Shown here: in pieces, positions 28,274 to 40,509 of the stretch
Layout of the letters: each line of letters opens with the position of its first letter
How positions within the stretch are numbered: position 1 is the stretch's first letter
Assembly: GCA_020465985.1 (NCBI GenBank)
Contig: JAANYP010001790.1
Location: forward strand, 124,001-188,000
Length of the DNA: 64,000 bases
Origin: Centrapalus pauciflorus
Taxonomy: Eukaryota; Streptophyta; Magnoliopsida; Asterales; Asteraceae
Reading direction: 5' to 3'
Notes under the pieces: model-generated
What the model was told of the DNA's origin: nothing
What the model saw: the letters and a program-made list of their open reading frames with translations, nothing else
Databases searched by the model: none
Position numbers and translations under genes: made by a program

Positions 28274-31200
28274 TCACTCCATTGGAGGGGGATCCTGGAA
28301 CATCTTTTCCATTTCTTCTCTTGTATCCTCAAGTTCCTCAACTTCACTTCTGATGACCATGAACTTGGGATCATTGAGCTCTCCTCTTTTATAGAAGCCT
28401 CTGAGCTGATCCCAGACGGCTGCTCTCCATTTGCTAGACTGCCTAAATGAAACTGCAAGTCTGAAGGCGGCAAGTTGTCTCAGATCAACTTTGTACAGCT
28501 CTGAGGGTCTTTGGAAGCACTTCTTCTGAGTTAGGGGATCTACAAAAAATGCCCCCAGCTCAGGTTCTTCAATAATCTTGCCATCCTCAAACTCTATTCC
28601 TTTAGGCAAGCTATGATCAACTCCTTTCATTTCAATGGCATAGTCGCCCTGTTCAATCAGTGTAAGAAGTAGCTACATCTCTGTATCCTTCCTTGTTCTC
28701 CTGGCCTTTATTTTTGGATGTGTCACAAAGACACCTTCACTAACTTACTTAGATATCAGGCCAAGATCCTTTACTCTTTCCATCAACTTCTTGACATATG
28801 CCCTGATTTCTTTAGCAGTTTCAGACTTTGATTCAATCAGGGCAACTGCCAGCTCAATCCACTCCCTGTATCCCATCTGTGCTACATCAGTGTGGTCATA
28901 AGTTTCCAATTCTGGGCCTGTTGCACCCATCCTTGTTATTTTAAGCTTCCACTGACTGCCTTTCCTTGATACAGGGACAGCTTTGACAATTGCTTCCTTG
29001 GCTAGCCTTCTTTCAGCAACATCATGAAACTTTTTTCTAGCCAAGTTGTCAAAGTGGTATTGAGCTCTTGCTTGGGGTACTGTTGATTTGGTCACAGAGA
29101 CCTGAGTACCTTTCTCTACTTCCTTCTCTTTCTCCCCTGCTGATTGTCTAGCAGCTTCCATTATTTTCTTTTGCACCTCCAATGTAGACATTTTAATTTT
29201 CTTTGCTTCTTGGAGTGCATAAGATTTAGCAGCTTTGGCAGATTCTTCTTCCTTTCTCATGACTTCCAGGGCTTGAAGCTGTTCTTCTCTAAACTCAAAA
29301 TATTTGTGCATAGGAAGACCCATCTCTTTGGCCCTGGCCTTGTGGAATCTGATTTCAGCTGCTTTCTGCTGTATGGGATCATCAGCTGCCTTTTCTTCTC
29401 CTTTAGCTGCTGCTGTAGTGACAGCAGCCTCAGGAATTTCCTCTTCTTCTTCTTCTTCAGTTACAATTAAATGCCTTCTTTTACTGCTAGGCATGTCCTC
29501 AGGAATGACTTCCTCCCCCTTAGACTGAGCAGGGTTTGGAGAGACAGCCTGAGTAGGCAGAGCAGCTTGAGAGGCACCTTCAGCTGTACCTGTTTCAAAG
29601 ACATCTGCTGGCTGACCAGTGTGAGTTGCAGACACTGGTATCTCCTTAGGAGAAGAAGTTTTCTCCCCCTTAGACTTAGTCTTCGAGGTAGATGACTTCT
29701 CCCCCTTTGAAGGAGATGAAGCAGCGACTTCAACACCTGGTCTGCCTGAAGACACAAAATCAGCAGGCTTGCCAGCAGGTTTAGCAGAAGGTTTAGGACC
29801 AACAAGGCTAGTCACTAAGTAAGCCTAGTTATCCTTCACCTCTGTAAGCTGGAAAAGACAGGTCTGAAGAGAAGAGGAGTGGGAATCAGCAAGGGATGTG
29901 AGCTTAACAATATTTTCCCTGTCAGACGCTGTGAACAGCAGAGTTTGCAGCTGTGCAAGATGAAGTTCTAGAGAATCTTGCACATCAGCAAGATCTGATG
30001 ACACAGAGTTTGATAGGGAGCCAATTAGAGTTTGTAAGCTAGCCAGAGTGGCTGGAAGAGTAGAGTTGCAAGAAGTAAGAAGTGATGACAGCTGTTGAGA
30101 AATGGCTGTCATTGAGGACACAGAGTCCTGCTGTATGGAAAGAATAGAGGAGAGGGAGGTGGATACATTTTGCAGCTGAGCAGTGAGTGCTAACAGCTGT
30201 GGAGAGGGATCAGGTTGTGGAGTGATAGGGAAAGAGGCCTTGAACGAATCAAAGAACCCCTGAAGCTGTGCAGACACAGAGTCTAAGATGATAGAGGGTA
30301 GAGAGTTGATGGTGGTTTCCAAAGAACCAACTTTGTTGGTCAGCAAGGAAAGCTGATCCTTCAAAGGCAGGTCTTTGGGAGATGGAGGTGTATGGGTAGA
30401 CTGTTTTGAGTGGGTAGATGGAGAAGATGATGATGAGGCTGGTGTTTGAGGATGTGATGGAGAGGGAAGTGAAACTTTGCACAGAAGCTCCATAGCCTGG
30501 GCAAAAGTAAGATGACCCAGCTTGGAGGGATCAAATGGTCCTTCAGCAGCGGCTGTAGCTGCATCACCAGCAGAAGGGGTTGATGTTTGGGGCCTTTCAG
30601 ATGCTGCTTGTGTTGCAACATCCTCATGAAGATCAGTGGAGGTTCCCTCTGCAGTGCCTTGGTTTAAAGGCACCTCATCATTGGGAGATGGGATATGCAT
30701 TTCAACATCAGCAGTGGTGAAACCTGCTGATGGAGTTTGCATGAAGGGAGCAGCCTCACCAGAGGGATGGTGTGATCCCTGAGGTTCATCAGCTTGGGTT
30801 GTTGGTCCCTCAGCAGCTGTTTGGTGTGGAACAGCTGAATCATGGGGAGCAGAAGTTTGAGGCTGAGCTGCTGATTGGTCTATACCAGCAGCGTAGGCAC
30901 CTCGTGCAGACTCAGTGTGTGAGGAGAGTGTAGTGGGGGACAGTGTGGACACAGTATGGAGTGGAGAGGACTCCTGTCTTTCAATATCCTCAGCCTGTTG
31001 GGAGGCTGGGATAGTTGATGTGGGTATCTCCGTTTGTACAACTGGTTCCTGTTGGGAGGAACCAGAGGGTCTAGGCTGACTCGGGGTTGACTCGGATTGG
31101 AGTGAAGCAGGCTCCAAATGAGCTGAACCTGCTCCCAAAATAGGAGTGGCAGCTGGGGTTGCTTCTTTTTCAACTGAACCCTGTTGAGACGGAACAGAGA

Positions 31201-32437
31201 AGGTGGTTTTGTGGGCTGATTTCTTTTTGGAGATGGATTTTCTGTGATAGAGGATGGATGGAGTGGGTGATTGGGGAGAGGAAATGAGAGGTTCAGACTT
31301 GACAGGGTGTGAGACTGGGTTAGGAACAGTGGGGCTGGCCTGTTCCATACTCTCTTATGCCACAGAGGCACCAGCCACAAAGGCTTCAGGCTCAACAGAT
31401 GAACCAGGGTGAGGAGCCTGCTCCTCCTCAGCCACAGAGGCTAAAGGAACAGACTCAGGCTGAGCTGTTTTGGCCTTCTTTTTCACAGGCCCAGCTTCAG
31501 TTGCCAGGGTCCTTTTAACAAGCTTGGACCTGGCTTTGGATTTTGTTACGGGAGCATCAGCTTCTGGATCCACCCTCACAGTAGAGGGTCCTTCCACCAA
31601 ACCTAACGACCTCCTCATTGGTGTGGATAGAGGAGGCTCATTTTGCAGGACTGGAGTATAGAAAACTCTATTCCCTATAACCGGGAATGCAGCAGACTTA
31701 AGTAACGGCTGAGAGTTATAGATATGCTCACCACAAACGTGTCTGAAAATGAGGCTCAGAAACCTGGGATATCGAACAGCAGCTGGTCTTGACTCTTGCT
31801 GCACCAGGTTCCTCAAATTCACAAAAATCCATTTGGCCATGTCCATGGTAGTTCCATCCACAAGCTGCAGAACTACAGGGATTTCATCACGGCTCAGTTG
31901 GTCAAAGGAACCAACTTCCCTGCTGAAACACATCACCACAGAGGCGAATAAGAAACTGTAGGTAGGAGAGAGGTCCTTCCTGAACAGTGTTGCTCCAACT
32001 TTTGGTTCTGCTACACCACAGAAGTGCAGCAGATTCTTCATCTGTTCATCTTCAGGCTGTGGTCGATCATATTGTTCAACCACAGGGAGTCGAAGAACTT
32101 CCCTGAGTAGATGAGTGTTGATCTCAATGGTCTGAGTCCCATTGAGTATGGTGCCCTTGATGACTTTGGTTTCTGGGATGTAGGCACAGGTATACCAGAA
32201 CTCATACACCATCTCCTGGTACAGGACACCAGGAGATGCAGTCATGGCGTAGTTCAACGGATGAACTTTCAGAAACTCCACCATTTGGTCATAGCCCTTC
32301 CCCACATAGTTTTTGGGGATTGTGAGGTTGGCAATGTAGTTAGTGGGTTTGATGGTTAGCATTGTGGTGATTGATGAGTGTTTGACAACATCATCACCAA
32401 CGAACACTGGAAGAAAGGGATTAGGTCTGTGAGCCAT
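28274..32437 (-). pseudogene. ORF3 of element F (about 1388 codons, four in-frame stops)
   Basis: ATG at 32437 begins MAHRPNPFLPVFVG and is the first ATG after a TATA box at 32547-32554. The N-terminal 270 residues follow the same plan as ORF3 of A (QMVEFLKVHPLNYAM, then a WYTCAYIP block, INTHLLREVLRLP, FASVVMCFSREVGSFD, YPRFLSLIFRH). Then come Ser/Pro/Thr-rich and Lys/Glu-rich low-complexity parts, including repeated SKGE segments encoded by GGGGGAG tracts, and an Ala/Lys/Glu-rich coiled-coil-like part. One frame is kept throughout, with stops at 31355-31357, 29825-29827, 28745-28747 and 28673-28675 and no frameshift. I see no membrane segment. Confidence 0.85.
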
Positions 32438-33139
32438 TTGGGAAATTTTTTGAGGTTTGGAGAAGCAGGAGACACTTAGTCGATTTTTAGGGTTCTTGAG
32501 GATTTCTGGAAATGATGAGGAAGACGAAGATGAAACAGTATTTAGGTATTTATAGGATTTGAATAGTCGTGTGTATGAGAGAGAAAAGATTTGGGCGGTT
32601 TGATTTGAAATGTTGGTTAACGGAAAACGGAACGGTTGTCCATGTCAGAATATTTGTCAGACCACTTGACCTTTTTAATCACTAACACACGAAATCCACA
32701 TTATCCGCAGTAATTAAGTTAAATAAAAACATAATTTAAGTAACTTAATTGTTAAGAAAGGTAATTAAACTTTTGATCTACGCTGTTGGTCAAACCTATG
32801 ATGAGCAGGGTCAACACAAGTTATTCAAACTTCAAGCTGTTCTTCCTTCAAACCGTGCCTTCAGCCTGTTCTCTTTTGTGAGAACAGGTTGTGTTCAAGA
32901 GTGGAACAGGTTACAAGACAAAGGCTTGTAAGACAGTGTGAAGGAATGAACAGGTTGAGGATTGGACCATCAGAGCAGGCTGGACTCACAACTTGTTGTT
33001 CAGCCTGTTCTATGCTCAAGCTGTTCAAGTTTTTCAGAAAAATGGCTAAGTACAGAACACGCATAGCCTGTTCTATCTAAGCTGTTCTGAGAGACTTGAG
33101 CAGTGTGAGACATATAGCTTCATAGACCTGAGATAACAC
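32438..33139 (-). other. Pol-ORF3 spacer of F with GAACAG/CTGTTC repeats
   Basis: The spacer is 700 bp, much shorter than in A-C. The part at 32815-33110 is full of AACAGGTT, AGCCTGTTC and AGCTGTTC units that can pair with each other, the same motif as in the F LTRs. The part next to ORF3 looks like a promoter and leader. Confidence 0.6.
32547..32554 (-). promoter_or_regulatory. Candidate ORF3 TATA box (F)
   Basis: Minus-strand TATAAATA lies 110 nt before the ORF3 ATG. The leader in between is pyrimidine-rich, with no ATG before AAATGGCTC, a good start context. This parallels the boxes in A, B and D, but without an intron. Confidence 0.5.
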
Positions 33140-36100
33140 TTAGTCACTTTTATTTAACATGCCCAGCTTTCTGACAAGGTAATTAAACCTTGTTTCATCT
33201 AGAGGTTTGGTGAAAATGTCTGCAAGCTGTTCATTTGTGGAAATAAAACTTACCTCCACATTACCTTTCTGAATGTGATCCCTGATGAAGTGATGTTTGA
33301 CTTCAATATGCTTTGTTCTTGAATGAAATACTGGATTATTGGAGATGGCTATGGCACTTGTGTTATCACACAGAATAGCTGTTTTCCTATACACAAGGCC
33401 ATAGTCTTCAAGCTGATGCTGCATCCACAGAATCTGCCCACAGCAGCTTCCAGCAGCAATGTACTCAGCTTCAGCAGTAGAAGTGGACACTGAGTTCTGC
33501 TTCTTGCTACTCCAACTGATCAACTTTCCACCAAGGAGTTGACATCCACCTGTTGTGCTTTTCCTATCTAACCTGCAGCCTGCAAAATCAGAATCTGAAT
33601 AGCCTTTTAGTTCAAGGCTTGAGTCTTTGGGATACCAAAGACCCAAACCTGGTGTACCCTTTAGGTATCTGAAGATTCTTTTAACAGCAGCTAGATGAGA
33701 TTCCTTTGGATCAGCTTGGAACCTAGCACACAGACAGGTGGCAAACATAATATCAGGTCTACTAGCAGTTAATTATAGTAAGCTCCCAATCATGCCTCTG
33801 TAAGCTGTTACTGAAACAGCTTTACCACTGGCATCAGCATCTAATTTTACATTAGTTGCCATTGGGGTTTTTATTGGAGAACTTTGATCAAATTTGAACT
33901 TTTTCAATAGATCTAAAGTGTACTTTCTTTGATTTATAAAAATTCCAGTTGAGGTTTGTTTAACCTGTAATCCTAAAAAGAAAGTAAGTTCTCCCATCAT
34001 ACTCATTTCATACTTGGATTTCATGAGTAATGAAAAATTCTTGCATAGCTGCTCATTAGTAGACCCAAATATTATGTCATCCACATAAATTTGAACAAGC
34101 ATAATGTCAGACTTCACCTTCTTTATAAACAGTGTGGTATCCACTTTACCTCTGGAGTACCCATTGCTCATAAGGAAATCAGTAAGAGTGTCATACCAGG
34201 CTCTAGGGGCTTGTTTGAGACCATAGAGAGCTTTGTCCAACTTATAGACAAATCCTGGGTGTTGTTCATTTTCAAAACCTGGAGGCTGCTTGACATAGAC
34301 TTCTTCTTGCAGCTTCCCATTCAAAAGTGCACTCTTCACATCCATTTGAAATACCTTAATGCTCTTATGAGCAGTGTAGGCTAGATACAAACGAATTGCT
34401 TCTAGCCTGGCCACAGGAGCAAATGTTTCATCATAGTCAATTCCTTCCTCCTGTCTGTAGCCCTGAGCAACCAGTCTTGCCTTATTTCTAATGACATGAC
34501 CTTGCTCATCCATCTTGTTCCTGAAAACCCATTTTGTGCCAATTATAGTTTTACCTTTAGGGGCAGGGACCAGCTTCCATACTTTGTTTCTCTCAAACTG
34601 ATTGAGCTCTTCCTGCATGGCAGTGATCCAATAGGCATCTTTTAATGCTTCATCCACCTTCTTTGGCTCCATCAGTGAAACAAAGCTAGAGAACATACAA
34701 AAGTTCCCTAAGCTGTCCCACCGAGTTTGTATCCCTTTGTTGATGTCACCAATTATTTGATCATTGGGGTGACATCTGATCCACTTAGGATCATTTTTCA
34801 ATGATGATTCTCCTGAGTTGTTAACATCTTCAGTAGGTTCTGTTGAACAGTTCTCAAGATTTTCAGACACACTGTTGTCTTGAGCCTGTTCAATTGTTGA
34901 ACATGTCTGATCACTGTTGAACATATCAGCAGAAGAACTGGGAAAATCAGCATTGATAGGTTCTGGACATGCAGTTGTAATTAAGTCAGTACATTTATTC
35001 ACACAGGGTGTATTGACATCATCATCATCATGTCCATCATGATTAACAGGTTCCACACTGGGTGTAGTGGAAGCTTTTGAGTCCTCTTCATTGTTTGAAT
35101 GCATCAGATCATCAAAGTTAAGTTCTCCTGAAACTAATTCAGGAACAGCTTTGGTGGAAGCATTCTTGGACTCTTCAAAGGTGACATTGATAGATTCATC
35201 TATCACCTTTCTTTTGTTGTTGTATACTCTGTAGGCTTTGGAGATAGCAGAGTAGCCAACAAACACACCTTCATCAGCTTTAGGTTCAAACTTTGACAGC
35301 TGGTCCCTTTGATTCAGAATGAAACAGGGACATCCAAACACATGGAAATAACTGACATTTGGCTTCCTCCCTTTGAGCAGCTCATAGGGAGTCTTGTTGA
35401 ATCTTTTCACCACTAAGGATCTGTTTTGGGTGAAGCAGGCAGTGTTAACAGCTTCAGCCCAAAATGATGAAGGTAAACCTGATGCACACAGCATGGTTCT
35501 GGCAGCTTCAATGAGAGTTCGGTTTCTCCTTTCAGCAACTCCATTTTGTTGAGGAGTTCTTACTGCTGAAAAGTTTTGAGTGATTCCTTTCTCTTCACAG
35601 AAGTCTTCAAGAGTACTGTTTCTGAACTCAGTACCATGATCACTTCTAAGCTGCTTTACTTGGGCAGAGTTCAGCATTTCCATCTTTTTGACAAATCCAA
35701 TAATCTCTCTAGCAGCCTCTCCTTTGCTCTTTAGAAAGATCACCCATGTGTACCTGGAGAACTCATCAACCATTACTAGAGTGTATCTTCTTCCTCCTAG
35801 ACTTGGGACATTAACAGGTCCAAACAAGTCCATATGGATTAAGAAGAGTGGAGTATCAATAGAGAAATTATGTTTGGATTTAAAAGATGTTTTTCTCTGC
35901 TTGCCTTTCTCACAAGCTGTGCATAATCTATCCTTAGCAAAAGTCATAGAAGGCAAACCTGTCACCAACTCTTTCTTATAGAGTTTGTTGATGTTCTTGA
36001 AGTTCAGATGTGACAGTCTTCTGTGCCATAGCCAGTTTAGATCAGCATTTGTTCTTGTGAGAAAACAGGTTTTAGTTGTGGGGTCAGCAGAATGCATATC

Positions 36101-36472
36101 CACAACATATACACCTTTCTTTCGTTGAGCACATAGCACAACTTTGCCTTGGGAATCCAATATGTAACCCAGGTGCTCATCAAAGTTAACCTTGTAGCCA
36201 GCATCACACAGTTGGCTTATGCTAACAAGGTTATGTTTTAGCCCAATCACATAGGCTACTCTTTTGAACACTGCAGCACCAGCTTTAAGAGTTCCATATC
36301 CCTCAGTGGATCCCTGTACATTGTCACCAAAGGTGACTTTTGGCCCTTTTTCAGGCCTGAGTTCACTCAGCAATTCTTTACAACCTGTCATGTGCCCTGA
36401 GCAGCCACTGTCCAAGTACCAAACCTGGGAAGGTTGTTTTTCCTGCAGAGTGATAAGAGAATTATTAGTCAT
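33140..36472 (-). pseudogene. pol: Pol polyprotein (element F)
   Basis: ATG at 36472 (MTNNSLITLQ). Protease has YLDSGCSGHM, the pre-integrase region HRRLSHLN with CTACEKGK, and the integrase core HMDLFGPV, LRSDHGTEF and NGVAERRNRT. RT has YVDDIIFGST and RNase H has STAEAEYIAAGSC. One stop (33773-33775) falls between RT and RNase H, in the MIGSLL segment just before LTASRPD (itself interrupted from it by this codon). The frame then continues to 33140. The start overlaps the end of gag in another frame. The sequence is close to SIRE pol proteins. Confidence 0.94.
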
Positions 36473-39214
36473 TTTTAGGGGAACTCATCACAGAGATGAG
36501 TTCTCCTACTTCATCAACATTTGTTGATGGACTTGAAATATCCACACTAATATTCCCTATTTGAATGGTATCAGCTTGAATACCACTTTCAGTGACTGTG
36601 ACATTTCCAACACTGCTTGTGACAGTTGTGATGGAAACAACGGAGTCAACAGGCCTCATGTCCTCAGATTCAGGACAATCCTTGGCCAGATGTGTCTTCT
36701 TCCCACATTTGTAACATTTTCTCTTTTTAGGGTTTTAGGAAGAAGATCTTTCAGAACACATTCTGAGTTATTTTTGTTGATTCTTTCAGCAGGTTTAGCA
36801 GTTTTATTATTTTTTGTTGAATCAACAGCTTGAGTGGATAGTTCAATAGCCACAGCTTTGGCTGCCTCTTCTGTCCTCCTTTTAGGAGGACAGATGTCAA
36901 AGACAGGGAGCTTGATTGGCTTTTGAGCTTCCACAGGTTTGGGAAACTTATTCCCAATTATCTCAGTTTGAGCAATGGCTTTGCCTTTGCCCCTACTGGA
37001 TTGTGATTTATGCTGCCTATCAGCATACTCACTGTGTCTGGTTTTGAAAAGCTTATTCTTATTTAAAACCAGTTTACCACTATGATTTGAAAACTTATTT
37101 GAAATCACAGCAGTTTTGTTTTCAACATGAGACTTACCCTTGTTGAAAACAGGCTGCTTACCTTTTGAAAACTTGTTTTCAAAGTGTTTAGCATCAAAAG
37201 GATTAACATGCTTTTTACCATCAGCTTTGGACTCAGAACCTGTTTTGTCAACAGGTTTAGTATCCACAACTTCAGTTTGGACATGTTTTCCTTTCTTTTG
37301 CTTGTGTGAACCAGCAGAGCACTTAGCAGGCTGACTTGATGGAGAACAAATTCCAACATCAGCTTTTGAGCTAAGTTCACACAAGCTGTCAGTGTTTTGA
37401 GGCCTGACAAACCTATTTGTTGAGATTAGTTTACCATTCACATTTTAAATGAATGTGTTTGGAAGTTCACCAAGAGTGGATAAATCTTCTTTCAGATTAT
37501 TGATCTCAACAATGGAAGCTGATGTGTCAAGATCCCCTCCAAGATAGGCTTGGATTTGTGCAGGGATCTGTTGACTTATACAATGGCTGACTTTTTGTGC
37601 AGATTGGCACCAAGAGTCAACTATCTTTTGAAGCTTAGCATGCTTTATATCTGTTTCTCTTTTTTCTTCCAGTAAAATAGAGTTGATGTGTTTTAATTCA
37701 TCAAGCTCAGTTTCCAACTTATGGAAACTGTCCAGTTTACTGGATTTAGTTTTAAGATCAGTTTTAAGCTTAGAGATTTCAGATAGTAAAGCATCATGCT
37801 TCTCAACAGCAGCTTTTAGATCAACAAGCATCTATTCAAATATTTTAACTTTTTCTTCAGAACTGTAAGCCATAAAATTTTGTACCTTATACATCATAGT
37901 AGGATTCCAGTTCTCTAAGCTGCTGAAGGCTTCAGCTTCAGCCATATCTTGTTTGAAGCTGCTTGTTGATGGGACATCAGTGTTGGCCACCAGACATTGA
38001 TTGTCTTCTTCATCAGATGATGAATCAGAGTCCTCCCAGTCACATGTCTCTGCCATGAGTCCCTTTTGGCGATTGGAAGACACTGAGTTTTCCAATTTCC
38101 TTAGCTTAGCCATGGCCATAAGGTACTTAACCCTATAACGATCATCCTTGTTTGTCTTGTATGGTTTGGATGACTGACCAACAGCTTTTGACACACAATC
38201 AGCAGCTATATGGCCAGTTTTGCCACATTTGAAGCACTCAGCCTTGGATTTATCAAATGCCTTCTTTTTGCCAGCACCTGAACTTCCTTGCAGCATGTTT
38301 CTTCCAAACCTTTTCTTGGTGAACCTTTTGACAAGCATAGCTATCATTTGCTCATCATCTTGTTCAGCAAGATCTGCAGTATCTTCTTCATCTGACACCT
38401 CCTCCTTGTCATCATCCTGTTGATCAGGTTGAGTGAACACATCACTCACCTGATTTACAGGCTGTCTCACATTTGCCACAAAGGCTGCACCTCTTTTGGA
38501 CATTTCCAAGGCATTTCTCTTTTGTTGCCTTGACTGTTCATCATTCAGTAAGGATCCATACAGATTGACCAGATCCATACTTCTGATAGTACCTGAGTTC
38601 CTTAGAATTGTTGAGAAGTAATTCAACTCTTCAGGTAGAATGTCCAGAAATTTATTCACCAGGGTAAGACTATCCTTAGTGATCCCAACAGCCTTGAGAT
38701 CATTCACTAGAGCAGTAAACCTGGTGTAGGTTTCAGTGAGAGTCTCCTTTGGTTTAGCAAAGAAAAGTTCATACTGTCTAACAAGATTGTTGATCATGTT
38801 GTCCAGTGTGATTGTGGGTCCATCATAGACGGTACACAAAGTATCCCACATCTCCTTTGCTGTCTTCATTTTCTCAACCTGCTTAAACACATCATCAGGA
38901 AGAGAAATGACCAGGTTGTTCCTGGCCTTTGCATCCAGAGCCACCAGTCTCTTGTCTTCATCAGACCATTGAGCTTTAGCTTTCTCAAAGGTCCTGATTT
39001 CAGGAGCAGCTCCTTCAACCGCTGGAGTTATTGTAGTAACAGAGGTTGGCACATAGGGACCCTCCATCACTATCTCTGGTAGTTGCACATCCAAATTCTC
39101 TAAATAGAGCATCATTCTGCACTTCCAACCAGAGAAGTTTTGATGATTAAATTTTGGAGGTTTGCCCATAGAGCCATTGTCATAGTAAGAGGAATTTGCA
39201 GCACTGTTGTCCAT
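36465..39214 (-). pseudogene. gag: Gag (element F)
   Basis: ATG at 39214 begins MDNSAANSSYYDNG; the open frame upstream to 39340 overlaps the PBS and is not used. The capsid part has WKCRMMLYLENLD and MWDTLCTVYDG. The first zinc knuckle, CFKCGKTGHIAADC, lies near 38230. In-frame stops lie at 37832-37834 (TAG) and 37445-37447 (TAA). A one-base shift near 36725-36740 separates the main frame from the last zinc knuckle, CYKCGKKTHLAKDC (about 36675-36716). Gag ends TAA at 36465, overlapping pol by 8 nt in a +1 relation, so this family may use frameshifting where A-C have a stop. Confidence 0.85.
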
Positions 39215-39261
39215 GGAAACTTGGGAGAATGAGAGATCTAGAATGACACACACTCTAAACT

Positions 39262-39273
39262 GCTCTAATACCA
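39262..39273 (-). promoter_or_regulatory. Primer-binding site of F
   Basis: Minus-strand TGGTATTAGAGC, two bases after the 5' LTR, differing by one base from the usual initiator tRNA-Met complement. Confidence 0.88.
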
Positions 39274-39275
39274 GT

Positions 39276-40358
39276 TGTAGGTCCCGAGAGGTTCCCAAAG
39301 TATATAGCTTTAAGCTGTAGAGGGGGGGTGAATACAGCAAATTTAAAAACTACACACTATTTTCTCAATGTTTGTATGTATTATCAACAATTTGTTAATT
39401 ACAAACAAGCTTGACTGCGGAATAGTTCAAGCTGAGATGACAGATACAACAGTATGTTCACTAGTCTAAGACAGACTTAAACTAGTCTACAATGAATACA
39501 CTCACTAAGAAGTACTCACTACGTTTACAAGACTCAGAGGAACATCTTATGTAGAACAGCTTAGACACAAAGAAACTGTATTACACAATCAGGCTTGCAT
39601 GCATGAAAAACACACTTCCACGTTCACCCTTGGTTTCAACACTTAGCTTTCTTTTTTCTTTCTGTCTTTAGAAGCTTCCTTTTATACTCACTCAGAGGAT
39701 CTAGGAGAAACATCTTCATTGGACGGAATGAAAAGGAAAAGTCTTGTTGAAAAGACAACATAACCTTTTCTGCACTTTTCTGAAAAGCAGACTTGTCTTC
39801 ACATGTGCAGAACTTTTGTCTTTTTACTTTGTCTACTGTTGCATTGCCTATAACTAATTTAGGAATGTCAACTTTGCGTCTTTCTTCCTTGTAAAGGCCT
39901 ATTTTGATATAAGAAAAAGGTCTGTCGTCCTTTTTCAAATAACCTTTTGTCTTCGACTTTGTAAACTGATCTTGTAGTCAAAAACAATACATGATGACTT
40001 GGAAACATATTCCAAAAAGTGTTTAGCCTGTTCACAAAGAACAGGTTCTGTTCACAAAGAACAGGTTCTGTTCACAAAGAACAGAACACTTTAAAATTGC
40101 CCAGGCTGCTCACCAGTGTAGAGCAGCGTAGACAGTTTATGTCCAGCCTGTTCAGCAGACAGAACAGCTTGGACAAACTGTCTTAGTTGCAACACATGCA
40201 ACACATAGAACAGCTTTAGACTAATATTGCAAATCATCTTTAGGCTTTAATAAGGCGTATAACAGGCCTTAAGTTCAACCTTCAAATGCATCAACAGGTT
40301 TGATTATCAATCTCCCCCTCAGATGTAGAACAGGTTTGACTGAGGCCTTTTTGTGCCT

Positions 40359-40362
<4 letters not shown>
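39276..40362 (-). repeat. 5' LTR of F (1087 bp)
   Basis: Same ends as the partner at 26799-27923. TATAAAAGG lies at 39678-39686 on the minus strand. The CTGTTC/GAACAG unit (20-bp period, from 40031) is present three times, against two in the partner, and about 64 bp are missing. The LTR pair therefore differs by several indels. Confidence 0.93.
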
Positions 40363-40435
<73 letters not shown>

Positions 40436-40464
40436 TGGAGTATGTGTGTGTGTGTTTGTGTGAT

Positions 40465-40501
<37 letters not shown>

Positions 40502-40509
40502 TAGATAGG
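40363..40509. repeat. Compound microsatellite (AT, GT, GA)
   Basis: AT run 40363-40432, GT run about 40440-40460, GA run about 40464-40501. It abuts the LTR of F. Confidence 0.95.

Larger units (their letters stand above)
26799..40362 (-). mobile_element. Copia element F (SIRE/Maximus-like), full length on the minus strand
   Basis: Both LTRs, the PBS, gag, pol, spacer, ORF3 and polypurine tract are present in the expected order on the minus strand over 13.56 kb. The flanking bases agree only as ATAT (26795-26798 and from 40363), and the right flank is a TA microsatellite, not the rest of ORF3 of B. Either the duplication is hidden by the repeat or the right end was rearranged. F belongs to a different family from A-C, with a different LTR, gag and ORF3. 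Confidence 0.93.
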
